NCBI GenBank assembly: GCA_009664345.1
Contig: CP043547.1
Span: forward strand, 806,001 to 870,000
From: Planctomycetales bacterium 10988
GTDB lineage: Bacteria; Planctomycetota; Planctomycetia; Pirellulales; Pb10988
DNA: 64,000 nt
Direction: 5' to 3'
Shown: in pieces, positions 9,180 to 17,887 of the stretch
How positions within the stretch are numbered: the first letter of the stretch is position 1
Layout of the letters: each line of letters opens with the position of its first letter
Translations under genes and position numbers: made by a program
Notes under the pieces: model-generated
Seen by the model: the letters and a program-made list of their open reading frames with translations, nothing else
Databases searched by the model: none
Told to the model about the DNA's origin: nothing

Positions 9180-10109
9180 CTAGGCGACAGGCTCTTCGAG
9201 GGCGGTTCTGACATCGTTCAGAAAATGAGGAATCGCCGTATAGGGGTCTTCCTTCTCTTCGTATTCCAAAACGAGATACCCTCGATAATGGGCATCATTG
9301 AGAATCTGAATCATGCGTCCAAAGTCGGCGGGGGCGGGTTCGCCGTTCACATGGGTCATCACCTTGACTTGAGCGACCACCGCGTACGGGGCAATCTTCG
9401 CCAATTCCGCATAAGGGTCAGGTGTAGGTTTGAGGTTTGCCGAATCCCACATCACATTGAGCCAAGGCGAATCGATTGTTTTCATGATCTGCACTAAGTA
9501 ATCGACATTTTGCAGAAAGTCATGATTCTCCAAACCGAGCATCACACCACGCTTTTCCGCGTAAGGAAGTGCCAATTCGAGGTTCGCCATCACATTGGAC
9601 AAGATCTCTTCTTCGGTCACCCCTTTGAATTTTCCACGCGTTGCAAACACTCGCACAACCGGTGCCCCGATCTCAGCGAAGTGATCAATCCACGTTTGAA
9701 AATATTTCATCTGCTCCTGAGCTTCGTCGCTTTCAGGGGGATGGCCAAAGTTATTCCCCATCGCTCCGCCGGAGATATCGAGCCCAAGCACATAGGCCCG
9801 GCGTTTCAACTGATGAAGATAACGACGCGTCACTTGGCCGGGGAAGAAATAGGAGGTCAACTCGGCAGCATCCAATCCCAACTCAGCACAATAGTCGAGA
9901 AAGTCCATCAGATCGAGTTTGCCCTCGGTCTTTTCTCCCCACCACCATTTCATTTGCGATTTGAGGGAAAAACTACTCATCGAGAGCCCGCAAATTCGGG
10001 AGGTATTTCGTTTAAAACGATCCTCAGCCCAGCCAGAACCAGCCATTCCAGTCAAAGCCGCAACTCCAGAGAGCTGGAGAAATTGCCGTCGAGGGAAACT
10101 ATTCATCAT
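9180..10109 (-). CDS. Tat-exported sugar phosphate isomerase/epimerase-like TIM barrel
   Basis: A 309-residue AP-endonuclease-2-like (xylose-isomerase fold) protein. A twin-arginine signal opens the protein (FPRRQFLQLSGVAALTG). The barrel has the family metal-site strands, for example LGLENHDF and VMWDSANL, and a final LVLEYEEKEDP. Planctomycetes carry many such exported TIM-barrel proteins, and most have unknown sugar substrates. A second ATG follows the first directly, so the start may be 10106. It converges with the metallophosphoesterase and stands alone on its strand, because the terminator at 10228-10273 separates it from the PepSY unit. Confidence 0.87.
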   Translation of the reverse strand: MMNSFPRRQFLQLSGVAALTGMAGSGWAEDRFKRNTSRICGLSMSSFSLKSQMKWWWGEKTEGKLDLMDFLDYCAELGLDAAELTSYFFPGQVTRRYLHQLKRRAYVLGLDISGGAMGNNFGHPPESDEAQEQMKYFQTWIDHFAEIGAPVVRVFATRGKFKGVTEEEILSNVMANLELALPYAEKRGVMLGLENHDFLQNVDYLVQIMKTIDSPWLNVMWDSANLKPTPDPYAELAKIAPYAVVAQVKVMTHVNGEPAPADFGRMIQILNDAHYRGYLVLEYEEKEDPYTAIPHFLNDVRTALEEPVA

Positions 10110-10227
10110 TCTTCTTCACCAATGGGGGAAATTGAACATTAAAGCGCAACTACTTACCTACTTTCCCCGAACATGCCTGTCAACCGTTGGGCACAAAGGT
10201 TCTTCACATGCAAGCTGCATGGGAAAC

Positions 10228-10273
10228 AAAAACACCCTGTCAGCGGGAACGGCGAACAGGGTGCTTCTTTTTT
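10228..10273 (-). terminator. bidirectional intrinsic terminator
   Basis: Arms CACCCTGT (10233-10240) and ACAGGGTG (10256-10263) form a perfect 8-bp stem. On the minus strand it is followed by five T (10228-10232), closing the Kelch/ApbE/PepSY unit that ends at 10291. On the plus strand it is followed by CTTCTTTTTT. Confidence 0.8.
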
Positions 10274-10290
10274 AAATGAACGTGAAAGGG

Positions 10291-10983
10291 CTAGGGAACC
10301 CAAAGTGCCCATGCGACAACCAAAACAATGGTCCCCGCGACCGCGGTGAGAAGTCCAGGTACTCGGCGTTTTTTCAAATAAAATAATAGCCCAAAACCCG
10401 AAAGGGACATCAACATCATCACAACGGCTGAAAGATCAATCACCCAGCTCCAAGCAGCGCCACTGTCGCGACCTTTGTGTAGATCATTCAAGACCGCCAT
10501 CAGACCCGTCGTCGTTTCCGTCAACATATACTGACCCGTCATGGGGTCAATAAAGAGGTCCGCCGCATAGCCTGGACCTTTGAAAACAATAAAGTATTCA
10601 AACTCAGAAACATCAAACTCGACGACTTTTCCTTTTAAACGATGTTCGCTCCGTAGCCACTCCGCGATCCCAAGCTTATCCACCTTCTGTAGAGCGGTTG
10701 CTTGGACCTCAGGCGAACTTTCCGCTTCTGAAACAAGGAATTCGGCAGGAAGTTCCCCTTGGACATCGACGACGGTTTGCTCACTCGCTCCAAACCACGT
10801 GGGATGATTCAAAGTGATTCCCGTGAAGGAAAAGAACATCAATGCCGCGAAGCTGAGCATCGAAATATAAATGTGTAGCCAGCGAAAGGCCGATGCACTT
10901 TTAGCGTACCAGTTCTTTCGCCGAACTTTTCGGGTCGGCATCCGAGGATATACTTTTGGCTCACTTGTATCGGGGATCGCCAT
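10291..10983 (-). CDS. PepSY-associated TM helix protein
   Basis: A 230-residue inner-membrane protein. A basic cytoplasmic start is followed by a first helix at about 36-56 with His 37 and His 60 near its ends, a periplasmic PepSY-like region (about 65-170), and two closing helices at about 180-200 and 205-228. PepSY-associated TM proteins include PiuB-type iron-regulated proteins and flavin- or haem-linked ferric reductases. The start lies two bases after the stop of the ApbE-DUF2271 gene, and the Fur box upstream of the operon supports an iron-linked redox role. It is shorter than four-helix PiuB and so belongs to the single-PepSY subtype. Confidence 0.85.
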   Translation of the reverse strand: MAIPDTSEPKVYPRMPTRKVRRKNWYAKSASAFRWLHIYISMLSFAALMFFSFTGITLNHPTWFGASEQTVVDVQGELPAEFLVSEAESSPEVQATALQKVDKLGIAEWLRSEHRLKGKVVEFDVSEFEYFIVFKGPGYAADLFIDPMTGQYMLTETTTGLMAVLNDLHKGRDSGAAWSWVIDLSAVVMMLMSLSGFGLLFYLKKRRVPGLLTAVAGTIVLVVAWALWVP

Positions 10984-10985
10984 CG

Positions 10986-12491
10986 CTACTGTCCCTTTGT
11001 GGTGGCTGTTTCAAGGGGATGGAACTCAAAGGTTACCTCCTTGACTTCCACGTTTTCTTCCAAGGGAGTTTTCGGAATCGGCTCGGAACCCCACTTGATA
11101 TCTTTTCGGATGATCTGATAGGTCCCGTGCTCCCGAGCCACTTCAATATAGAGAGTGTAGGTTCCCTCCGAGAGCGGTTTGCCTCGATTGTCGGTCCCAT
11201 CGAAGCGGGCTTGATACTTGCCCGGTCCGCGGGTGGCTCCGGAAATCGTCCCGATCAGTTCGGTCTTTTCCACAAATTTTCGCATGCGATCATTGCGATA
11301 CCATCGGGTAAGGTCACGGTGCCAACGAGGTCCGGGAGACTCGGTCATCATCCAGAGGATGGCGGTTTTTACTGGAAAACCATCTTTGTCCTCAAGCCAG
11401 ATTGCGACGTAAGGCCGTCGATAGCGGCCACCTTCGGGGCGATTGAGGGAGAAATCGACTATTAATCCGGTTGGTTCGTTCGTTTGCAATGTCCGCTTAG
11501 CCATGGCGACGGTTTTTGGCCAGCCGCTGGAAGTTGTTTGATTTCCATCTGCATCCAGCAGAAAACATTCAAAGTCCTCCAACGATTCGATCAATCGAAG
11601 ACTTTCCTTAGCGGTCAATACCGAGCAGATCGTTGCGGCGGCATCGGCGTCCATCGCGGTCGGGGCGATGACCGTGGCACTGGTGACATGCTCAACAGGT
11701 CGGCCGTTACGAGGATCAAGGATATGCGAATAGAGTTTCTCTTCAATCTTCCAATGACGGTGATATCCCCCGCTTGTCGCCATTGCGATCGGGTTCTGCC
11801 GATTCAGACTAAGTAGCGGCCGGGCCGATTCGGAACGATCGAAGGGATTAGCCAAAGTGATTGCGAATGACCCTTCCCCGGTCGAGCGAAGATCGCCACC
11901 AATGTTTACCAAAAAGCGATCAATGTTAGCAAAATCTTTCTCGACTAGCTCGCAAACAGAGTCCAGAATAAAGCCTTTTGCCAGGGCATTCAAATTTACC
12001 GGGAGGGCATGCGAACGACTGGTCGATCCACTGCCTGTTGGAAGCGACCAAGAGGGGCTGACCAGTTGGTTACGGATCTGTTCTAGCTCCGCAGAGGTCG
12101 GAACCTTTTGAACTTTTTCCGCTCGTTGCCAGAGTTGGCTGTAGGCTTCCGTGCGAACATCGAACGCACCACCGGAGGCTTGCCGCCAAAACTCGGCACG
12201 TTCGAGGACGGTCAACAATGCTTGAGAAGGTTGAATTTCCGAGGGATTGAACTGCCACCGCATTAGTTCACTGTTGGAATCATAGCTGCTGAAAATGGCG
12301 GCAAGCCGATCAATTTCCGCCAAGATACTCGCTTCTGCTTCGGGCACAAGGTTGGGTTCATCTGTCAAGAAACGCAGTTCCAGTGACGTACCAAGAACGT
12401 TCTCATGTCTCAGGACATATTCTTCTGCATTCGTCGAGGAGCCAATGATCAAGAGAGAGCAAAGGCACAATAGTTTCGATATTTTGATCAT
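10986..12491 (-). CDS. FAD:protein FMN transferase (ApbE) fused to DUF2271
   Basis: The protein is 501 residues when started at the ATG at 12491, chosen because it begins a clean signal peptide (KLLCLCSLLIIGSSTNA). A longer frame would run into the upstream gene. The first domain (about 25-330) is ApbE, which transfers FMN to Ser/Thr of exported redox proteins. It shows LNALAKGFILD, VNIGGDLRSTG, HILDPRNGRP and TAMDADAAAT. The second domain (about 340-490) is DUF2271, with YVAIWLED, an ISGATRGPGKYQ block and a final beta strand. ApbE, DUF2271 and PepSY together recur in bacterial iron-acquisition loci. The natural flavinylation target is unclear, since no FMN-binding domain protein is seen beside it. 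Confidence 0.88.
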   Translation of the reverse strand: MIKISKLLCLCSLLIIGSSTNAEEYVLRHENVLGTSLELRFLTDEPNLVPEAEASILAEIDRLAAIFSSYDSNSELMRWQFNPSEIQPSQALLTVLERAEFWRQASGGAFDVRTEAYSQLWQRAEKVQKVPTSAELEQIRNQLVSPSWSLPTGSGSTSRSHALPVNLNALAKGFILDSVCELVEKDFANIDRFLVNIGGDLRSTGEGSFAITLANPFDRSESARPLLSLNRQNPIAMATSGGYHRHWKIEEKLYSHILDPRNGRPVEHVTSATVIAPTAMDADAAATICSVLTAKESLRLIESLEDFECFLLDADGNQTTSSGWPKTVAMAKRTLQTNEPTGLIVDFSLNRPEGGRYRRPYVAIWLEDKDGFPVKTAILWMMTESPGPRWHRDLTRWYRNDRMRKFVEKTELIGTISGATRGPGKYQARFDGTDNRGKPLSEGTYTLYIEVAREHGTYQIIRKDIKWGSEPIPKTPLEENVEVKEVTFEFHPLETATTKGQ

Positions 12492-12561
12492 GTGTAAGCA
12501 CTTTCGTTGGGCGATTTCAAGATTGTCGAACAAAGGGCGTGGGACAAATGTGGGATAAAGC

Positions 12562-14841
12562 CTATTCAGAAGATTCCTCGTTTTCGTCTTTCTCCTCGAT
12601 TTCGGCTTGTCGCTCAAAGGCTTCCTTCACCTCGGTGTAACTCAGCATCTGGTCCGAGTTGGAATCCGCCGACTCGAAAAACGCGGTCATTCGGTTTCCG
12701 AGTTCATTCCGAGAAACTTGCCCATCCTTGTTTGCATCTTTCCGCATAATCACTTTGGTGTTTTGATCCACTTCCTCACTTGAATCGGTACTCCGCGAGA
12801 AGCTCATTGCGGATACGACTTCAGGTTCCGCTTGTGGGCTCGGATCGTAGAGAACGAAGTTGGCCACCCCTTCCGCGTGGCGATCGATGCCATAAAACAA
12901 CAACCGCCCACCCATATTGAGCATGGCCATGGAGGAATCGATCTCCGCCGGCAAGTTTTGCGAAACAGTCGTCCACTTATCCGTCTCAGAATCATAGCGT
13001 TCCAAAGAAGTCGCGGGTGCGAAGTGGCCGTCCTTGGTTCGTGTGAATCCACCGAAAAGATACAGCACCTCATCGGAAACAACGAGGCTTGGGAAGACGC
13101 GAGCCTCCGTGGGAGACGCCGCGGTTCGCCATGTTCGATCATTGAAGTTAAAAACATCGACCGTTTCTGCGATGCCTGATTGCCCAGTGAGTCCGCCGAC
13201 CATGTAATATTCATCGTTGAGGACGCCACCTCCGAAGGATCGCCGCGGCGTCGGCACAGTAACATCGGGAAGCGGGGTGATGTCGGAATCGTCTCCCCAC
13301 CAGTGCAGCACGGTTTCGGACAATCCTTGACCATGGCCTGCATCGCTGCCTCCAAAGAACCAGACCGCGTCATCATGAACGACCGCAGAGGACATTGCTC
13401 GCGGCTCAGGCAGGCGAACCGGGGATTTTTGCCAGGACTGCGATTCTGGATTGAAGAGAAAGACTTGCTTCAAGGAACCGAAATGATCCGACTTATACCC
13501 AAGTCCTCCGGCGAGGATGATCGCTTCATGTTCGCTGGTGATTGACTTCAAGACGGCGTTTCCGTTTTGCATCGCACGCGGCATCGATGGAAGTTTCTCC
13601 ACCGAATGGGCGGCGATATCGAAAACAAACGCCTCATTCACAAAGGCTTCTTTTGAAAAGTCATGGGGTTGTCTGCTGGCGTTGCCTCCGAAGGCATAGA
13701 GTTTGGTTCCATCCAACACGAGCGACTGACCCTGCTCGGCTCGACCATCGAAGGGAACCGACCAAGCAATCGTGTGTGGTTCGGAACTCGCCGCTTCGTC
13801 AACCCGAAGGGATTCAACAACCGCGGAGCGACCGCCCAGCATGGAAGTTCCCCCCAAGGCGACCAATCGATTTTCCTCAAGCGGGAGAAGTCGCAAGAAC
13901 ATGCGAGGGAACATCAAACGACTTGCAACTTCCCAAGTGTTTTCTAATTCATTCAGTCGATACACGATCCCGGAACTTCCCGTATAGTAAAGATGCCCCC
14001 CGGTTGCAAAGGAACTGGTAGCAAAACCAGCAAGGGAACTATCGGCCCTCAATTCAGGACCTTCGGACCATTCTTCTGTTTTGGGATCGTAGATCGAGAC
14101 CTTTCGCGTCATCGACCTTTGCTGAATTCCTCCCAGCACAAAAAGTCGCCCATCGTGTGCTGCGACTGAAATTGCCCTGGTGAGATAACCGGGGCCAGGC
14201 AATTCCTGCCACCCTTGCTCCGGCTGATCCAGATCAAAACGGAGAATCGTCTCGTGCCAAGGGTCGTCACTGGAGGACTCTCCTTGAAGATTCCAGCCTC
14301 CCGCAACATAAACGGAACGATCGAGGATGGCCGCATCCAAGGAAGAGCGGGGTTTCGGTAAGGGCTCCAAGTCTGTCCATTCATCTCTCTCAATATCGTA
14401 ACGAGCAAAATAGTCCGTGGAATTGAATTCGGTTGAGTCCGCATCTTCCCCATTGATGAACGACAAGCCGCCTACCCGATAGAGATAGGTTCCGTCAGAT
14501 ACCAAGGCTGTACTTTGAGCAGGGGGGTGCATTGCGAGTTCTTCCCATTCCGCCGAGGGATCATCAAATCGAATGCGACGAAAATGATTGATCAACAGGT
14601 CCGTGCCAAAGCCATGCTCGACGCCGCTATGTCCACTGAAAATATAAAGATAATCCCCGACAACCGCCGCACTAAAGCTGGTGACCGATTCAGGCAAAGG
14701 TTGATGAAGCATCACCGGAGGAACAGGTTGCTCCTTAGAGGAAGTGACCGTTGCAGCCGCCTGTTCACCGTCGGGTGGTTCGGCAGAGACTATTTGAAAG
14801 AGTGATAAGAAACAGGCCATCAAAAGCAAACTACGGAGCAT
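12562..14841 (-). CDS. secreted Kelch-repeat protein with C-terminal EF-hands
   Basis: The protein is 759 residues from the ATG at 14841, preferred over a further-upstream start because it gives a signal peptide (LLLMACFLSLFQIVSA). Two Kelch propellers are suggested by about 11-12 blades with a GG doublet and downstream Tyr/Trp (for example YRVGGLSF, YVAGGWNL, FVLGGIQQ, MVGGLTGQ, YLFGGFTR). The C terminus has two EF-hand loops beginning at Asp 702 (DANKDGQVSRNE) and Asp 726 (DSNSDQMLSYTE), followed by an acidic tail. It is the first gene of the iron-type unit with ApbE-DUF2271 and PepSY. A binding or scaffold role is inferred from the propellers, and there is no catalytic motif. Confidence 0.85.
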   Translation of the reverse strand: MLRSLLLMACFLSLFQIVSAEPPDGEQAAATVTSSKEQPVPPVMLHQPLPESVTSFSAAVVGDYLYIFSGHSGVEHGFGTDLLINHFRRIRFDDPSAEWEELAMHPPAQSTALVSDGTYLYRVGGLSFINGEDADSTEFNSTDYFARYDIERDEWTDLEPLPKPRSSLDAAILDRSVYVAGGWNLQGESSSDDPWHETILRFDLDQPEQGWQELPGPGYLTRAISVAAHDGRLFVLGGIQQRSMTRKVSIYDPKTEEWSEGPELRADSSLAGFATSSFATGGHLYYTGSSGIVYRLNELENTWEVASRLMFPRMFLRLLPLEENRLVALGGTSMLGGRSAVVESLRVDEAASSEPHTIAWSVPFDGRAEQGQSLVLDGTKLYAFGGNASRQPHDFSKEAFVNEAFVFDIAAHSVEKLPSMPRAMQNGNAVLKSITSEHEAIILAGGLGYKSDHFGSLKQVFLFNPESQSWQKSPVRLPEPRAMSSAVVHDDAVWFFGGSDAGHGQGLSETVLHWWGDDSDITPLPDVTVPTPRRSFGGGVLNDEYYMVGGLTGQSGIAETVDVFNFNDRTWRTAASPTEARVFPSLVVSDEVLYLFGGFTRTKDGHFAPATSLERYDSETDKWTTVSQNLPAEIDSSMAMLNMGGRLLFYGIDRHAEGVANFVLYDPSPQAEPEVVSAMSFSRSTDSSEEVDQNTKVIMRKDANKDGQVSRNELGNRMTAFFESADSNSDQMLSYTEVKEAFERQAEIEEKDENEESSE

Positions 14842-14909
14842 AAATCCCCTCAACTCGAATGGAATGGTGTGAATGGCTGTTACCAAAAAGGCATGGCTAA
14901 TTATTGATA

Positions 14910-14926
14910 TTGAGACTCATTCTCAA
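14910..14926 (-). promoter_or_regulatory. Fur box
   Basis: On the minus strand the 15 bases 14911-14925 read TGAGAATGAGTCTCA. The classical 7-1-7 Fur consensus is TGAGAATNATTCTCA, so there is one mismatch. Flanking bases extend the dyad to TTGAGA-N5-TCTCAA. It lies 70 bases upstream of the Kelch start codon, where a promoter operator is expected. Confidence 0.75.
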
Positions 14927-15325
14927 AAGTCTAATCAGAACTTCGCACCTTCACAAGAGCCTTGACGGTCAGGATGATCCTTTCTGCATTCGATTCAACA
15001 CGATCATTCCTTTTTTAACGATTTCAGAGTATTCCCTTCTCGATCGATTTTCATTCAAAGAAATGGAGCGATAACTTTCTTCATCCCAAAAAAATCAAAA
15101 AGTGAACCTCATGTCTCAATCGCTTGTCTTTTCTGAAATCCTACAGACTTGATGTAGGCGAACGATCCTAAACAAGAGCTGACTAGCATCAAAAACTTAA
15201 ATAGCAAAAAGCACTTTTTGGAAATAAGAAACATGTGTACCTTTTTCTCAACCGAATCATCATCAGAGTCTTCCTCAGACGAGGAGGCGGGGGGATGATA
15301 TGGTTTGAGAAAACCGATGATCTGC

Positions 15326-15359
15326 AAGCCCGCCGGAATCTTCTAGGTGGGCTTTTTTT
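15326..15359 (+). terminator. orphan intrinsic terminator (possible attenuator)
   Basis: AAGCCCGCC (15326-15334) pairs with GGTGGGCTT (15346-15354), one G-U pair, followed by seven T (15353-15359). No plus-strand protein gene lies upstream for 6 kb, so it must end a short non-coding transcript or attenuate the EF-Tu leader. Confidence 0.75.
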
Positions 15360-15435
15360 ATGTACCTAGCGAACTTCGTAACCGTTTCACCTGCTGCTCT
15401 GGCGATGCAAGGGCACAAAAAAACCTTTGAGGCTG

Positions 15436-15488
15436 CTCACCTCTGGGGTTGATCAGCGGGTGAGGCACCACTCCTCAAGTGAAAGGAG
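15436..15488 (+). promoter_or_regulatory. EF-Tu leader hairpins masking the ribosome site
   Basis: CTCACC (15436-15441) can pair with GGTGAG (15459-15464). CTCCT (15471-15475) can pair with AGGAG (15484-15488), which is the Shine-Dalgarno of the EF-Tu paralog, 10 bases before ATG 15499. GGTG (15459-15462) can alternatively pair with CACC just after it. This suggests, but does not prove, translational control. Confidence 0.4.
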
Positions 15489-15498
15489 ACGATGAGCA

Positions 15499-16680
15499 AT
15501 GGCTCAGAAACCGAATCTCAATGTCGGAACGATTGGCCACATCGATCATGGAAAGACGACGCTCACGGCGGCGATTCTGCGGGTGCAGGCAGAGAAAGGA
15601 CTTGCCCGCTACAAGCCGTACCAAGAAATCGCCAAGGGAGGCATTGTTCGTGACAAAAGCAAAACGGTGACGATCTCTGCCGCACACGTGAAGTACGAAA
15701 CCGAGAATCGCACCTATGCCCATATCGACTGTCCGGGCCACGCCGATTACATCAAGAACATGATCAGTGGGGCGGCCCAAATGGATGCCGCGGTGCTGAT
15801 TGTCTCGGCGGCTGATGGTCCGATGCCGCAGACTCGGGAGCATATCTTGCTCGCACGACAGGTCGGAGTTCCGCACCTTGTGGTCTTCCTCAATAAGTGT
15901 GACTTGGTGGATGATCCCGAATTGATCGAATTGGTTGAAATGGAAATGCGGGAATTGTTGTCGGACTATGGTTTTCCGGGGGAAACGGTGCCGTTCATTC
16001 ATGGCTCGGCAAAGTTGGCCCACGATCACCCTGCTGATGAGCAGCACGCACGCTGTATCGTTGAATTGCTTGAGGCGTTGGATCGCTCAGTTCCTGATCC
16101 CGTTCGGTTGATTGATCAACCGTTTCTCATGCCGATCGAAGGAGTCTATTCGATCTCTGGGCGAGGAACCGTGGTCACCGGAAAAGTCGAGCAAGGCATC
16201 ATTCGCGCGGGCGATGCCATCGAAATCGTCGGCCTCTCGGAGAAATCGCATGTGGACATCGTGACGCAAGTGGAATCCTTCGGACAAGTTCAAAGCGAAG
16301 GAAAAGCCGGCGAGAGCGTCGGATGTTTGTTGCGTAAGACAGGCAAGAGCGAGGTCCAACGTGGTCAGGTTTTGGCCGCTTCGGGATCGCTGAACTCGCA
16401 TTCGCAATTCGAAGCCGAGGTCTATGTGCTGAAGAAAGAAGAAGGAGGACGACACACTGCGTTCTCGAACGGGTATACTCCGCAGTTTTTCTTTCGCACA
16501 ACGGACATCACCGGAACCACCACTGTGCTGGGCGATCTGGGCTTGGCAATGCCGGGGGATGGAGTGAAGCTCAACGTTTCGCTTCATAATCCGATTGCCC
16601 TTGCCGATGGAGATCGCTTCGCCATTCGAGAAGGTGGAAAGACGATCGGTTCGGGGGTTGTGACCAAGGTCATTCCCTAA
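15499..16680 (+). CDS. elongation factor Tu paralog (divergent)
   Basis: A 393-residue EF-Tu-like GTPase with all three domains. G1 is GHIDHGKT (13-20), the switch I threonine is Thr 58, G3 is DCPGH (77-81) and G4 is NKCD (132-135). Switch I reads [14 protein letters not shown] instead of the usual EEKARGITINT; the planctomycete EF-Tu type, as I recall it, also has RDxxKTVTI. The N terminus lacks the usual residues ending in RTKPHVN and begins [10 protein letters not shown]. Domain 2 is further altered ([10 protein letters not shown] for [20 protein letters not shown] for RGVKREEIERGQ). It is a lone unit between two terminators, outside any str/ribosomal operon, so it looks like a second, specialised copy. 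It should still bind GTP; whether it serves general translation is open. Confidence 0.92.
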   Translation: MAQKPNLNVGTIGHIDHGKTTLTAAILRVQAEKGLARYKPYQEIAKGGIVRDKSKTVTISAAHVKYETENRTYAHIDCPGHADYIKNMISGAAQMDAAVLIVSAADGPMPQTREHILLARQVGVPHLVVFLNKCDLVDDPELIELVEMEMRELLSDYGFPGETVPFIHGSAKLAHDHPADEQHARCIVELLEALDRSVPDPVRLIDQPFLMPIEGVYSISGRGTVVTGKVEQGIIRAGDAIEIVGLSEKSHVDIVTQVESFGQVQSEGKAGESVGCLLRKTGKSEVQRGQVLAASGSLNSHSQFEAEVYVLKKEEGGRHTAFSNGYTPQFFFRTTDITGTTTVLGDLGLAMPGDGVKLNVSLHNPIALADGDRFAIREGGKTIGSGVVTKVIP

Positions 16681-16691
16681 TAACTTCTCAT

Positions 16692-16727
16692 GCCCCTGGT
16701 TTGAGTCATCGCGCCGGGGGCTTTTTT
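16692..16727 (+). terminator. intrinsic terminator of the EF-Tu paralog
   Basis: GCCCCTGG (16692-16699) pairs with CCGGGGGC (16714-16721), one G-U pair, followed by six T (16722-16727). It starts 12 bases after the stop codon. Confidence 0.9.
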
Positions 16728-17466
16728 AAACTTCAATCGAATCCCAATCGAGGTGAACAATCCAAGCATCTGAAATTCTTTGATCGATCGTGTGCCGCAC
16801 AAGATTAAACCACCGCTGGGCATGATCAAGAATGAGACTATCGGAAGAGATGACAATTTCGTCGGATGCCATTAACTCTTGATCCGGGTCCGGAACGAGC
16901 GTTGTTTCCCAATTCCAACGGCGTCCTTCAGCGATGCCTTGCAGAATTGTCTTCAACCGTCCGCTATTGGAGACCGGCGAATCAAGAAGCCAATGACATT
17001 GGGAGACTCCGCCGGCGGCCAACATTTCTCCTAACAGATGGAGCGCCGGAATGGTTTCCGAGACCTTTCGATAGCTACCATGCATGCTCGCCATATCTCG
17101 ATAGCAACCATCGCGGGCATGAAGAATCACTCCTCTGGAAAGCGCGGCTTCGATGCTGGTCAGGACGTTATAGCCATCGATCCACACCTCACATCCAGCA
17201 AGCTCGCTCAATGTTAGTTGATGTTGATTTCTTCTCTCAGCGGCAGCATCAGTGCAAGTGCATCGCGCAACCGCCGTCCGTTGTCTTGCCAAGAGTTCAT
17301 ATCGATCCCCGACAAGTTTCAATGCAGAGGTCGAAGCGTAACCTCGATTGAACAGCCAAGCCAAATCCTTCACCGCCTCTTGAAGCTGAGGTACTTGGTC
17401 CTCGGCAAAGAGTTTTTGATCCTCAGGGTGAGGGCCGCGATGTTTCCTAGAATCAGACATAGCCAA
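16726..17466 (-). CDS. DUF434 domain protein
   Basis: A 246-residue cytoplasmic protein. The N-terminal part (about 8-70) is DUF434, recognised from RGPHPED, WLFNRGYASTSALKLVGDRY and the basic RQR stretch. The second part (from about 90, VWIDGYNVLTSIEAALSRG) resembles a PIN-like or NYN-type nucleotide-binding fold and corresponds to the DUF5616 family. A PIN-like core suggests RNA handling, but that is inference. A second ATG two codons in may be the true start. Its 3' end overlaps the terminator region of the converging EF-Tu paralog. Confidence 0.8.
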   Translation of the reverse strand: MAMSDSRKHRGPHPEDQKLFAEDQVPQLQEAVKDLAWLFNRGYASTSALKLVGDRYELLARQRTAVARCTCTDAAAERRNQHQLTLSELAGCEVWIDGYNVLTSIEAALSRGVILHARDGCYRDMASMHGSYRKVSETIPALHLLGEMLAAGGVSQCHWLLDSPVSNSGRLKTILQGIAEGRRWNWETTLVPDPDQELMASDEIVISSDSLILDHAQRWFNLVRHTIDQRISDAWIVHLDWDSIEV

Positions 17467-17737
17467 ATGGGAAAAGTGAAACAGAAAAGAATATCATAAC
17501 CGTTGAAACTTCGGCAGTTCAAACAGATTTAGAGGTGAGTCTTTAATTCCCCAACGAACGGACATCTCTCTCGACGCTTCGGTTCACTCTGACTCAGTCA
17601 AACTCTTTAGAACACAGAACATCTAGTTTGTAGAGTGACGAACTCGCACATGTCTAGAAACGCTTCACATCTAAGCAGGGGTTGCCTTATCGGAAAGCAT
17701 GGAAGACTGGGAAAGATGGTCACTTTGAATTCACTTT
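17467..17737. other. intergenic region before the redox cluster
   Basis: This stretch is presumed to hold the promoters of the leftward DUF434 gene and the rightward redox cluster. I looked for an FNR/NNR-type dyad (TTGAT-N4-ATCAA) and a Fur box and saw neither. Confidence 0.5.
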
Positions 17738-17887
17738 GTGCAATCTGAATCCATAACAGGAGAAATTAGTAGATCAGGTAGGATTGGGCGCGTCGTTTGC
17801 CTAGGAGTCCTCTTGGTGTCGATCGTTGGTAGCATGACGACGACCTTGGGCAGAGAGAAAACTCGTGTAGAACATCCATCTACCTAA
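17738..17887 (+). CDS. possible 49-residue membrane peptide abutting the FAD oxidoreductase
   Basis: A GTG-started frame of 49 codons whose TAA stop (17885-17887) is immediately followed by the ATG of the 662-residue oxidoreductase. A hydrophobic helix is present (VVCLGVLLVSIVGSM) with basic residues before and after it. No good ribosome site precedes the GTG; an AGGAG at about 17758 lies inside the frame. The direct stop/start contact suggests translational coupling and the helix suggests a small membrane subunit or leader. The large gene has no obvious ribosome site of its own, which favours coupling. It could equally be chance. Confidence 0.3.
   Translation: MQSESITGEISRSGRIGRVVCLGVLLVSIVGSMTTTLGREKTRVEHPST

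Larger units (their letters stand above)
14927..15498. other. intergenic stretch upstream of the EF-Tu paralog
   Basis: This 570-base AT-rich gap has no convincing protein gene. It holds an orphan plus-strand terminator (15326-15359) and stacked hairpins in front of the EF-Tu start (15436-15488). No tRNA TpsiC arm was found. A non-coding transcript ending at 15359 or a long attenuated EF-Tu leader are the two readings that fit. Confidence 0.6.

Noticed and set aside
14927-15325. A tRNA or T-box element before the EF-Tu paralog
   Set aside because: No TpsiC arm, acceptor pairing or specifier-loop features were seen.
15109-15327. A 72-codon minus-strand frame with an acidic stretch and a hydrophobic helix
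   Set aside because: It needs a TTG start lying inside the plus-strand terminator, has no ribosome site and no recognisable family.
17467-17737. Possible FNR- or Fur-type operator before the redox cluster
   Set aside because: No TTGAT-N4-ATCAA or Fur-like dyad could be found; promoter left undefined.
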